DNA of 64,000 nt, from the NCBI RefSeq assembly GCF_900115095.1, contig NZ_FOVH01000017.1, positions 124,001 to 188,000 on the forward strand, in the 5' to 3' direction. The first letter of the stretch is position 1, and each line of letters starts with the position of its first letter. The notes under the pieces are model-generated. The model ran no database searches, had not been told where the DNA came from, and saw only the letters and a program-made list of their open reading frames with translations. This stretch comes from Actinomadura madurae (GTDB lineage Bacteria > Actinomycetota > Actinomycetes > Streptosporangiales > Streptosporangiaceae). Shown here in pieces: positions 1-7,420 of the stretch. The position numbers were made by a program, and so were the translations under genes.

Positions 1-2
1 AG

Positions 3-1175
3 CTCCAGGGCAGCATGGAGGCCGCGTCCGTCCGCTTCAACCGGCTCGACAAGTCGCTGGCCGAGCTGGGCCACCGGTCCGAGCGGCTGGAGCATTCGAT
101 CAACGGGGTCACGGCCCGGGTCGACCAGGCGCTCGGCGAGATGGCCGAGCGGATGGAGCAGGGTCTGGAGGCCGTCAACGGCCGGGTCGAGGGCGTCGGC
201 GGGCGGCTCGACGGCCTGGACGGCCGGCTGGACGGCGTCGACGGCCGCCTCGAAGGCGTGTCCGGCAAGCTGGACGGCATGGACGGCCGCTTCGAGAGCC
301 TCGACGGCCGCATCGACGGGGTGGGCGAGCGGATCGCCCGGCTGCCCGCCACGCTGGAGATCGCCGAGCTGCACCGGCTGCTGAACGAGGTCGCGCAGCG
401 CCCGGCGGCCGAGTACGGCGACCGCTTCGACGCGCTGGAGAAGCACCTCGCCGAGGCCGTCGACCCGCTGATCGAGGAGCTGCGCGCCCGGCCGGACCGC
501 GACGAGGTCAAGGCGACCATGTCGCAGATCGCCGAGACCGCCTACAGCGACGTCGCCAAGCGGATGGACGAGTTCTCCCGCCGGTTCGAGGACGTGCACG
601 ACGACGTCCGCAAGCGCATCGAGAACATCCACGAGGAGGTCACCAAGCGGGTCGACGTCGCGCTGGAGGAGTTCACCACCCAGGTCGCCATCGTCTCCCG
701 CCGCGTCGAGTCGGTGCACGCCGACGTCACCAAGCAGGTCGAGGCCGTGCACACCGATGTGGCGCGGCAGGTCAGCGGCGTCCACGACGACTTCGGCAAG
801 CGGATCGGCGACATCCACGAGGACGTCACGCGGCAGGTCGGCACCATCCATGAGGACGTCGCCAAGCAGGTCGGCAACATGCAGGAGGACGTCGCGCGCC
901 AGGTCGGCGGCGTGCACGCGGAGTTCGCGCGGCGGGTGGAGAGCATGCAGGACGAGGCCGGGCGGCGCGCCGACGCCGCGCAGGCCGAGTTCGCCAAGCG
1001 CTTCACCAACGTCCAGGACGAGGTCGGCCGCAAGGTGGACGGCGTCCACGACGAGGTCTCCAAGCAGGTCAACGCGGTCCACGAGGACGTGCTGAAGCGG
1101 CTGTCCACCCTGGAGGAGACGATGCTCGCCCTGGCCGAGGCGCTGCTGCGTCCCCGGCGGGAGGCCAAGGACTGA
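3..1175 (+). CDS. Long coiled-coil repeat protein, probably 5' partial
   Basis: The reading frame is open to the left edge; the first ATG is at 15 but upstream codons contain no stop, so the true start may lie outside. Counting from that ATG (386 residues), residues 52-107 are eight 7-residue units of the type DGVDGRL. Residues 194-226 and 234-365 are fifteen 11-residue units of the type VHEDVARQVGG with a 7-residue step between them. Hendecads of this kind form long right-handed helical coils as in apolipoprotein-like and cytoskeletal proteins. There is no signal peptide, transmembrane segment or catalytic motif in the visible part. Two strong hairpins follow the stop. A structural or scaffold role is inference only; the family was not recognised. 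Confidence 0.75.
   Translation, partial: LQGSMEAASVRFNRLDKSLAELGHRSERLEHSINGVTARVDQALGEMAERMEQGLEAVNGRVEGVGGRLDGLDGRLDGVDGRLEGVSGKLDGMDGRFESLDGRIDGVGERIARLPATLEIAELHRLLNEVAQRPAAEYGDRFDALEKHLAEAVDPLIEELRARPDRDEVKATMSQIAETAYSDVAKRMDEFSRRFEDVHDDVRKRIENIHEEVTKRVDVALEEFTTQVAIVSRRVESVHADVTKQVEAVHTDVARQVSGVHDDFGKRIGDIHEDVTRQVGTIHEDVAKQVGNMQEDVARQVGGVHAEFARRVESMQDEAGRRADAAQAEFAKRFTNVQDEVGRKVDGVHDEVSKQVNAVHEDVLKRLSTLEETMLALAEALLRPRREAKD
168..335 (+). repeat. Tandem 21-bp coding repeats (8 heptads)
   Basis: Eight imperfect in-frame units encode the pattern (D/E)G(V/L/M)DGR(L/F/I). The regular glycine at positions 2 and 5 is unusual for a simple coiled coil. Confidence 0.7.
714..1109 (+). repeat. Tandem 33-bp coding repeats (12 hendecads)
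   Basis: Twelve consecutive 11-codon units with consensus VHxDVxxQVxx; three further units precede at 594-692. Hydrophobic V/I/M at positions 1, 5 and 9 gives the hendecad phase. The copies differ enough in sequence to be old. Confidence 0.75.
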
Positions 1176-1187
1176 CCGGACCGGACC

Positions 1188-1212
1188 GGGCCCGGGGGCA
1201 GCCCCCGGGCCC
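1188..1212 (+). terminator. Hairpin 1 after the coiled-coil gene
   Basis: Perfect 12-bp inverted repeat GGGCCCGGGGGC / GCCCCCGGGCCC with one central base, 13 bp after the stop. There is no U-tract, as is usual for GC-rich actinomycete terminators. Confidence 0.6.
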
Positions 1213-1222
1213 GCGCCGAACG

Positions 1223-1260
1223 GCGGCCGGGTGGGGCCGGCGCGGGCCCCACCCGGCCGC
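1223..1260 (+). terminator. Hairpin 2 after the coiled-coil gene
   Basis: Perfect 16-bp inverted repeat (arms 1223-1238 and 1245-1260) around a 6-base loop, in tandem with hairpin 1. Together they insulate the coiled-coil gene from the kinase gene. The 147 bp that follow hold only a repeated CGGAATCCGT at about 1275 and 1395. Confidence 0.65.
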
Positions 1261-1407
1261 ATTCGGATACCCAACGGAATCCGTGGTGTTTGTCCGGCTA
1301 AGGGGTGTGACGACCGGAGGACCTCCCTCAAGCGACCCCGATGACGTGCATTTTGTTACGTTCCGTCTTCGCAAAATCACTCCCAATACCCTTCGGAATC
1401 CGTTTTG

Positions 1408-2349
1408 ATGGATCAGGTGACCCACACACCGGCTCCCTGCCTGCAGACCGGCGCCCCGCCCGCCTCCACCACCCTGCGCTGGGTGGAGGAGTGCCTCGGC
1501 AAGGGCGCCGAGGTCCGCATGGTGCGGCCCCTCGCCGGCGGCGGCACCCACGCCAACCACGCCCTCCTCGTCGAGACCCGCTCCGGCGAGGCGCACCGCC
1601 TCGTCCTGCGCCGCTGGACGTCCCGCGCCCCCGGGCCCGCGCGCCGCAGCTACGGCGACACCGAGTTCTCCCCCGAGCGCGAGATCGCCGCGCTGGCCCT
1701 GCTCGCCGGCTGCGAGATCCCCACCCCGGCGCTCGTCGCCGCCGACCCCGCGGGCGCCTACTGCGACGTCCCCGCCCTGCTCATCACCCGGCTCAAGGGC
1801 CACCCGCCGCGCCCCTCGCCCGACGACATGCCCGAGTACCTCATCCAGCTGGCCGCCGCCCTGCTGTCGGTGCACGCGCTGAACGGCGCGTCCACCATGC
1901 CGCCGTACGTGCCGCACAACCGGCTCGACGTGCGGGTCCCGCCCGTGCACGCGCTGCGCCCCGGCCTGTGGGAGCGCGCCTTCGAGGTCGCCGAGCGCCC
2001 CGCCCCCGAGGCGCCCGTCCGGTTCATCCACCGCGACTACCACGCCGACAACACGCTGTGGTCGTTCGGCAGGCTCACCGGCGTCGTCGACTGGTCGGAC
2101 GCCTCGTCCGGCCCCGTCGCCGTCGACATCGCCCGCATGCGCCGCGGCCTGGCCCTGCGCCACGGCACCGGCGTCGCCGACCACTTCCTCGCCACGTTCG
2201 ACCAGGTCTCCGGCGGCCACCGGCACGACCCGTACTGGGACGTCCGCAGCGTCCTCGACCTCCTCCCCGAGGACGACGACCGCACCATCGACGAGGCCCA
2301 CGTCCCCCTCTACGAGGACTACCTGGCGAGACTGCTGGCGGAGTGCTAG
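1408..2349 (+). CDS. APH-family phosphotransferase (small-molecule kinase)
   Basis: A 313-residue protein of the aminoglycoside/choline kinase (APH, protein-kinase-like) fold. The catalytic loop FIHRDYHADNTLW (about 207-219) has the catalytic Asp at about 210 and the metal-binding Asn at about 215. VVDWSDASSGP (about 226-236) supplies the second metal-binding Asp. The N-terminal nucleotide-binding region around LAGGGTHANHALLV is also present. ATG at 1408 is preferred to the TTG one codon earlier; no strong ribosome-binding site is visible. The family phosphorylates many hydroxyl or amine compounds, so the substrate is unknown and drug resistance should not be assumed. It ends 19 bp from the convergent tsaD stop. 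Confidence 0.8.
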   Translation: MDQVTHTPAPCLQTGAPPASTTLRWVEECLGKGAEVRMVRPLAGGGTHANHALLVETRSGEAHRLVLRRWTSRAPGPARRSYGDTEFSPEREIAALALLAGCEIPTPALVAADPAGAYCDVPALLITRLKGHPPRPSPDDMPEYLIQLAAALLSVHALNGASTMPPYVPHNRLDVRVPPVHALRPGLWERAFEVAERPAPEAPVRFIHRDYHADNTLWSFGRLTGVVDWSDASSGPVAVDIARMRRGLALRHGTGVADHFLATFDQVSGGHRHDPYWDVRSVLDLLPEDDDRTIDEAHVPLYEDYLARLLAEC

Positions 2350-2368
2350 CCCGGCGGAGCACCCGGGG

Positions 2369-3403
2369 TCAGCAGCTGATGGTCTCTATGGGGAGGCTGG
2401 AGTCGGCCGGCAGCCCCAGGGCGGACGGGGGCGCGCCGGCGGCGGCCAGCTCGGAGCCCAGCGCGGCGACCATCGCGCCGTTGTCGGTGCACAGCTTCGG
2501 GCGCGGGACGCGCAGCCGCACGCCCGCCGCCTCGCAGCGCTCCGCGGCGAGGGCGCGCAGCCGCGAGTTGGCCGCGACACCGCCGCCGATCAGCAGGTCG
2601 CCGACGCCGTTGTCCTTGCAGACCTTCAGCGCCTTGCGCGTCAGCACGTCCACGACGGCCTCCTGGAAGGACGCCGCCACGTCCGCGACCGGGACCGGCT
2701 CGCCCGAGCGCTCCCTCGCCTCCACCCAGCGGGCCACGGCCGTCTTCAGGCCGGAGAACGAGAAGTCGTAGGTGCCGTCGTCGTACTTGCCGCGGGGGAA
2801 CGCGATCGCGGCCGGGTCGCCGTCGCGGGCCCTGCGGTCGATGACGGGGCCGCCCGGGAAACCGAGGTCGAGGACCCGCGCGACCTTGTCGAACGCCTCC
2901 CCCGCCGCGTCGTCCACGGTGCCGCCGAGGGAACGGACGTCGCCCGCCACGTCCGGCACCAGCAGCAGGGACGAGTGCCCGCCCGACACCAGCAGCGCCA
3001 CGCACGGCTTCGGCAGCGGGCCGTGTTCGAGCTGGTCGACGCACACGTGCGCGGCGAGATGGTTGACGCCGTAGAGCGGCTTGCCGAGCGACAGCGCGTA
3101 CGCCTTGGCGGCGGCGACGCCCACCATCAGCGCGCCCGGCAGGCCCGGCCCGGCCGTCACCGCGAACGCGTCCACGTCGGTGAACGCCACGCCGGCCTCG
3201 GCCAGCGCCCGCTCGACCGTCGGCCCCATCGCCTCCAGGTGCGCGCGGGACGCGACCTCCGGCACGACGCCGCCGAACCGGGCGTGCTGGTCGACGCTGG
3301 AGGCGATCGCGTCCGCCAGCAGCGTGTGCCCCCGCACGATCCCGATCCCCGTCTCGTCGCACGAGGTCTCGATCCCGAGCACGAGCGGCTCGTCCCGAAT
3401 CAC
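2369..3403 (-). CDS. tsaD: tRNA N6-adenosine threonylcarbamoyltransferase TsaD
   Basis: Transfers the threonylcarbamoyl group of TC-AMP to A37 of ANN-decoding tRNAs (t6A), working with TsaB and TsaE in the cytoplasm. The 344-residue product matches the usual 335-350. Visible are the ASKHA N-terminal motif IETSCDETG, the iron/zinc-binding pair in NHLAAH (His about 115 and 119), VTAGPGLPGALMVG, and a late DNGAMVAALG with the third metal ligand. The start is GTG at 3403, preceded by AGGGAG; a longer upstream frame exists but overlaps rimI and looks like shadow translation. It lies 43 bp after rimI and is last in the cluster. Confidence 0.95.
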   Translation of the reverse strand: MIRDEPLVLGIETSCDETGIGIVRGHTLLADAIASSVDQHARFGGVVPEVASRAHLEAMGPTVERALAEAGVAFTDVDAFAVTAGPGLPGALMVGVAAAKAYALSLGKPLYGVNHLAAHVCVDQLEHGPLPKPCVALLVSGGHSSLLLVPDVAGDVRSLGGTVDDAAGEAFDKVARVLDLGFPGGPVIDRRARDGDPAAIAFPRGKYDDGTYDFSFSGLKTAVARWVEARERSGEPVPVADVAASFQEAVVDVLTRKALKVCKDNGVGDLLIGGGVAANSRLRALAAERCEAAGVRLRVPRPKLCTDNGAMVAALGSELAAAGAPPSALGLPADSSLPIETISC

Positions 3404-3446
3404 GTTGACTCTCCCTGTGTCGAGTGCCTGCAGAGGTGCCCGCGGG

Positions 3447-3938
3447 TCACTCGGGTCTGGTGAAGCCGATGGGCGGACGGTCGCGGAGCGTCCGGCACAT
3501 GACGATCGCGTCCACGTCCGATGGTTGGTAGTAGCGCTTGCGGACGCCGACCCGGGTGAAGCCGAACCGCTCGTAGAGGCGGTGGGCGGCGTCGTTGTCG
3601 GCGCGGACCTCCAGGAACACCGACTCGCTGCGCCGCCGGACGGCCTCGTCGAGGAGCTCGGTGAGCAGCGCGGCGCCGATGCCGTGCTTGCGCCGGTCCG
3701 CACGGACCCCGATGGTCTGCACGTCGGCCTGCCCGCCCGCGGCGGCGAGGCCCGCGTAGCCGACGATCTCGCCGCCGGGATCGGCCGCGACGACGTAGTG
3801 GCGGGTGCGGGGCTGGTCGGCGAGCTCCCCGGCGAGCATCTCCTCGCTCCAGGCGTTCTCGGGGAACAGCGAGCGGTCCAGCCGGTGGACCGCCGGCAGG
3901 TCGTCGCCGGTCATGGGCCGCAGCACGATCCCGCTCAC
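3447..3938 (-). CDS. rimI: Ribosomal-protein-alanine N-acetyltransferase RimI
   Basis: GNAT-fold acetyltransferase of 163 residues that N-terminally acetylates proteins, classically ribosomal protein S18. The acetyl-CoA loop is VRADRRKHGIGAAL (R/Q-x-x-G-x-G/A type) and the C-terminal ALxxYExxGF signature appears as AHRLYERFGF. The GTG start overlaps the tsaB stop in the four bases GTGA, implying translational coupling. tsaB-rimI-tsaD linkage is conserved in bacteria and supports this call over a generic GNAT protein. Confidence 0.92.
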   Translation of the reverse strand: MSGIVLRPMTGDDLPAVHRLDRSLFPENAWSEEMLAGELADQPRTRHYVVAADPGGEIVGYAGLAAAGGQADVQTIGVRADRRKHGIGAALLTELLDEAVRRRSESVFLEVRADNDAAHRLYERFGFTRVGVRKRYYQPSDVDAIVMCRTLRDRPPIGFTRPE

Positions 3939-4615
3939 GCCGGCGTCACCTTCTTGCGCGGGCCCGGCTCCTTCGCGTCCGGCCGGCGCAGGTAGAGGGG
4001 CTCGGGCGGCAGGAGCGGCGGCACCTTCAGGCCCGCCAGCCGCGCGATCGCCAGCTCGGCGAGGGCGCCGGCGGTGGGCAGCAGCGGCTCGTGCCCGGAA
4101 CCGCCGAGGACGTCCGGATAGAGGGCGGCGCCCTCACCGACCACGGGGAGCCCGTGGGGCGCGCCGTCCAGGACGTCGGACGGCGGCCCGACGGCGGGCC
4201 CGGTCGCGCGGGCGCGGGCCGAGTGGTACCGCGCCCAGTAGACCTCCTTGCGGCGGGCGTCCGTCGCGACGGCGAACGGCTCGTCCCTCCCGGTGGCCCA
4301 GGCGATGACGTCCAGCGTGCAGACGCCGTGCACCGGGATGCTCAGCGCCTCGCCCATCGCGCGGGCGGTGACGAGACCGACGCGCAGGCCGGTGTACGGT
4401 CCAGGGCCGACCCCGACGGCGATCGCGCTGAGGTCGCCGGACGCGGCCCCGGCCTCCGCCATCACCCCCGCGATGGACGGGATGAGCAGCTCGGTGTGGC
4501 GCCGCGGATCGACGTCCTCGGCCAGGCCGCGCGGCACCGCGCCCTCACCCGGGGTCCACTCGTAGAGCGCCACGGTGATCGCGGCGGTCGCGGTGTCGAA
4601 AGCCAAGACCAGCAC
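3935..4615 (-). CDS. tsaB: tRNA threonylcarbamoyladenosine synthesis protein TsaB
   Basis: Non-catalytic ASKHA partner that dimerises with TsaD in t6A synthesis. It is 226 residues, starts with the typical LAFDTATAAITVAL, and carries GVGPGPYTGLRVGL, the region matching the TsaD phosphate-binding loop. The metal-binding histidines of TsaD are absent, as expected for TsaB. Its GTG start is 35 bp after the stop of the SGGYR-repeat gene and its stop overlaps the rimI start by 4 bases. Confidence 0.93.
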   Translation of the reverse strand: MLVLAFDTATAAITVALYEWTPGEGAVPRGLAEDVDPRRHTELLIPSIAGVMAEAGAASGDLSAIAVGVGPGPYTGLRVGLVTARAMGEALSIPVHGVCTLDVIAWATGRDEPFAVATDARRKEVYWARYHSARARATGPAVGPPSDVLDGAPHGLPVVGEGAALYPDVLGGSGHEPLLPTAGALAELAIARLAGLKVPPLLPPEPLYLRRPDAKEPGPRKKVTPA

Positions 4616-4650
4616 GGGTTGTAAGCCTACCGGTCAGTGGCGGGGGATGG

Positions 4651-5739
4651 TCAGCCCTGGTTCAGCGCCGTCACCACGGCCTTGGCCACCTCGGTGGCGC
4701 CGCCGGTGGCGTCACGGGACGCCAGCGGGCCGCCCTTGTTGGAGCCCGAGTAGTGGATGGTGACGAGGACGTTCCCGAGCCGGACGTTGCCGACGGCCTC
4801 GCCGGAGCCCTGCTTGTCGTCGACGCTGTAGACGATGTAGCCCTCGTCGCCGACGCCCTCCAGCCGGATCTTGTCCTTGAGCTCCTGGCCGGCCAGCAGC
4901 GCCTTGCCGGACTCGTCGGCGGTCCGCTCGGTGGTGAACGTCTTGCGGGCCGCGTCCGTCGGGGTCTGGTCGGCGCCGCCGGCGATCGCGCGGAGCTCTA
5001 TGGTGAGCTGCCGCTTCCGGTCGCCCGCGTAGGCGCCCCAGACGCACTGGTTCTGCTGGTCGTCGCCCTGGTAGTTGTCGGCCACGTTGCGCTCGGAGTC
5101 GGGCGCCAGCTTGTTGATCAGATCGTCGCCGACGATCGTGCAGGAGTCGGGGACGGCGGCGCGCTCGCCCTTCGCCGTCGGCGAGCTCTCGGAGGCGCCG
5201 CTGCCGACGACCTGCCCGCTGCCCTTCTCGCCGCTCGCGCCGACCCCGCTCAGGACGACGAACGCGGCCAGCACGCAGGCGCCGATGCCCGCGACGGCGC
5301 CGCCGACGATGACGGCCCAGCGCCGTCCGGCACGGCGGTCGCGCACGACCCGGTGGCTGCCGGTGCGGTATCCGCCGCTGCCGGACCGGTATCCGCCGCT
5401 GTCCGTCCTGTAGCCGCCGCTGCCGGTGCGGTAACCGCCGCTCTCGGTGCGGTAACCGCCGCTCTCGGTGCGGTAGCCCCCGCTCTCGGTGCGGTATCCG
5501 CCGCTCTCAGCTTGGTATCCGCCGCTGTCGGAACGATAGCCGCCGCTACCGGTCTCATAGGGCCCGGTCTCTCTCTGGTAGGGCCCGCTACCCGAACGCC
5601 CCGACGAGTACCGTCCGTACTCGTCGCCGCCCGCGCCGTACCCACCGCCGTCCCGCCGGTAACCGCCGTCAGACTCGTGGCCACCGCCCGAACCGCGGTA
5701 GCTGTCGCGGTGACTACCGCTGCGATGGCTACCACTCAC
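4651..5739 (-). CDS. Single-pass membrane protein with SGGYR repeats and DUF3558-like exterior domain
   Basis: 362 residues. Residues 1-140 are a Gly/Ser/Tyr/Arg-rich cytoplasmic tail; residues 65-127 are nine exact-length heptapeptide repeats (SGGYRTE type). A basic stretch RDRRAGRR precedes one membrane helix (about 141-164). The roughly 200-residue exterior part has two Cys (PDSC, QNQC) and an arrangement reminiscent of DUF3558 actinobacterial surface lipoproteins, but it is not lipidated here; that link is tentative. The start is GTG. It sits between tsaE and tsaB in an otherwise conserved cluster, with 126 bp on its 5' side, so it probably has its own promoter and may carry transcription into tsaB. 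Function unknown. Confidence 0.85.
   Translation of the reverse strand: MSGSHRSGSHRDSYRGSGGGHESDGGYRRDGGGYGAGGDEYGRYSSGRSGSGPYQRETGPYETGSGGYRSDSGGYQAESGGYRTESGGYRTESGGYRTESGGYRTGSGGYRTDSGGYRSGSGGYRTGSHRVVRDRRAGRRWAVIVGGAVAGIGACVLAAFVVLSGVGASGEKGSGQVVGSGASESSPTAKGERAAVPDSCTIVGDDLINKLAPDSERNVADNYQGDDQQNQCVWGAYAGDRKRQLTIELRAIAGGADQTPTDAARKTFTTERTADESGKALLAGQELKDKIRLEGVGDEGYIVYSVDDKQGSGEAVGNVRLGNVLVTIHYSGSNKGGPLASRDATGGATEVAKAVVTALNQG
5359..5547 (-). repeat. Nine tandem 21-bp coding repeats
   Basis: The nine in-frame units each encode SGGY(R/Q)xx with no spacer. Three consecutive units encode identical SGGYRTE peptides, which suggests recent expansion by slippage or recombination. The array lies in the cytoplasmic tail of the membrane protein. 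Confidence 0.85.
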
Positions 5740-5865
5740 CGGTTCCCACTCCCGTTGGAAATCGATAGGTCGCGAAGGTGAGGTTCGTTCGGCAAAGAGT
5801 ACGACATGTAGCCGTAAAGTGGTCCATCCAGACTGGCAAAAACCGAAGAAGTTGCCGGACGATCG

Positions 5866-6336
5866 TCATCCAGGGCCGAGTTCCAGGTCGGCCCAGCGAT
5901 GACCGACCCCGACGATCCTTACTTCGCGTTCCTCGCCGGGTCCGTCGCCGCGCGAAATGATCACTTCCAGCCGGTCCTCGGCGAGGCCCTCGGCGAGCCC
6001 TTCTCCCCATTCCACGATCGTCACCGATTCCGCCACGGACGCGTCCAGGTCAAGATCGTCCAGTTCCGCGAATCCGCCGAGCCGGTAGGCGTCCACATGG
6101 ACCAGCGGAGGTCCGCCCGCCAGCGACGGGTGCACCCGCGCGATGACGAACGTCGGCGACGTGATCGGCCCGCGCACCTTCAGGCCCTCGCCGATGCCCT
6201 GCGTCAGCGTCGTCTTGCCCGCGCCGAGGTGCCCGGTCATCACGAGCAGGTCACCCGCGCGCAGCCGCCCGGCGAGCCGCAGGCCGAGCTCGCGCATGTC
6301 CTCCGCCGTCGGGACGGTGATGGTGAAGGCCCTCAC
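5866..6336 (-). CDS. tsaE: tRNA threonylcarbamoyladenosine synthesis ATPase TsaE
   Basis: P-loop ATPase that regulates the TsaB-TsaD complex in t6A formation. The 156-residue protein has Walker A GHLGAGKTT (about 35-43), the switch-like ITSPTF and the conserved HVDAYRL, then EWGEGL. The GTG start at 6336 is chosen because its frame overlaps the stop of the upstream hydrolase in the four bases GTGA, and because the protein then has the family length. A much longer upstream frame is not coding. Confidence 0.93.
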   Translation of the reverse strand: MRAFTITVPTAEDMRELGLRLAGRLRAGDLLVMTGHLGAGKTTLTQGIGEGLKVRGPITSPTFVIARVHPSLAGGPPLVHVDAYRLGGFAELDDLDLDASVAESVTIVEWGEGLAEGLAEDRLEVIISRGDGPGEEREVRIVGVGHRWADLELGPG

Positions 6337-7409
6337 GCGCTGCGCTCCTCTGCGTACTCGGGACGGACGCGGTCGATCAGCCGGCGCAGGCCGCCGGTGA
6401 CCACGCCCGGGTACTCCAGCGGCAGCACGTGCCCGGCCTGCTCCACCTCGACCAGCTCCGCCTCCGGCATCGCCTCGGCGATGCGCCGGCCGTGCGCGGC
6501 CGGGGTCAGCCGGTCGCGCCCGCCGACCAGCACCAGCGCCGGCACGCCGCCGAGGACGTCCAGGCAGCCGGCCTTGTCGTGCGCCATCAGCGCCGGGTAG
6601 AACTCCGCGATCACGTCGATCGGCGTCGCCCGGATCATCTGCTCCAGGAAGTCGACCACGGACGGGCTGACGTACTTGTCGGCGAACGCCATCTTCCGCG
6701 TCACGACGAACGCCAGGTCGGCGCCCAGCCCGCGCGCCTTCTCCACCAGCTCCGCGCGGCGGCCGAGGCCGCGCAGCGTCCGCGGGGCGAGCGGCCGGAC
6801 GGCCTTGGCCAGCACCATCGGGAGCCCCAGCGTCATCTCCGCCAGATCCCCGCAGGAGGTGTTCACCAGCGCGACGCCCACCACCCGCTCCTCGAACAGC
6901 TCCCGGTGCCGGTCCGCGAACGCCATGATCGCCATCCCGCCCATGGAGTGCCCGGCCAGGACGACCGGGGCGCCCGGCCGGACCGTCGCCTCCAGCACGG
7001 CGCGCAGGTCGTCCCCGGTCTGCTCGATCGTCGCGTTCGCGAGATCGCTGCGTCCCGAACGGCCGTGGCTGCGCTGGTCCCAGAAGACCATCCGCAGCGA
7101 CCCCTGAAGGTCGCGCCGCTGGTAGTGCCAGGAATCCTGGTTGAGGGCGTAGCCGTGGCAGAACACGACCGTGAGATCGGCGTCCTCGGGGCCGTCCACC
7201 TCGACGTGCAGCGGCACGCCGTCGTCGGCGACGACGGTCGTCGCCCGGCCGCGCAGCTCGCCGAACGGCTCGCCGGCGTCCGGATCCGGCCGGAGCCGCA
7301 CCCGCCCGACGGCGAGGTGCCGCAGCCCGACCGCCGCGCCCACGCCCGCCGCGCCGACACCCGCCACGACACCGGCGATGCCGATCCTGCGCCTGCTCTT
7401 GCTGTCCAT
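6333..7409 (-). CDS. Alpha/beta-fold hydrolase with N-terminal membrane anchor
   Basis: 358 residues. A basic start (SKSRRR) and a Gly/Ala/Val hydrophobic segment (about 9-30) suggest a signal anchor. The hydrolase core shows the oxyanion region CHGYALNQDSW, the nucleophile elbow GHSMGG (Ser about 155), the acid in VGGRDRLTP and the catalytic His in GHVLPLE. A hydrolase of this type sits between alr and tsaE in many actinomycetes; its substrate is unknown. It begins 11 bp after alr and overlaps tsaE by 4 bases, so alr, this gene and tsaE are one transcription unit. Confidence 0.88.
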   Translation of the reverse strand: MDSKSRRRIGIAGVVAGVGAAGVGAAVGLRHLAVGRVRLRPDPDAGEPFGELRGRATTVVADDGVPLHVEVDGPEDADLTVVFCHGYALNQDSWHYQRRDLQGSLRMVFWDQRSHGRSGRSDLANATIEQTGDDLRAVLEATVRPGAPVVLAGHSMGGMAIMAFADRHRELFEERVVGVALVNTSCGDLAEMTLGLPMVLAKAVRPLAPRTLRGLGRRAELVEKARGLGADLAFVVTRKMAFADKYVSPSVVDFLEQMIRATPIDVIAEFYPALMAHDKAGCLDVLGGVPALVLVGGRDRLTPAAHGRRIAEAMPEAELVEVEQAGHVLPLEYPGVVTGGLRRLIDRVRPEYAEERSA

Positions 7410-7420
7410 GCACGCGCTCC

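Noticed and set aside
3404..3703. N-terminal extension of TsaD
   Set aside because: The extension is antisense-like, lies across rimI and would precede the conserved TsaD start by 100 residues; GTG at 3403 has a good ribosome-binding site.
5359..5547. Short regular repeats resembling a CRISPR array
   Set aside because: The units are contiguous 21-bp coding repeats without spacers and in frame. The 33-bp hendecads at 714-1109 are rejected for the same reason.
5740..5865. Possible small gene between tsaE and the SGGYR-repeat gene
   Set aside because: Short frames are present but have no ribosome-binding site or domain; the region is more likely a promoter.
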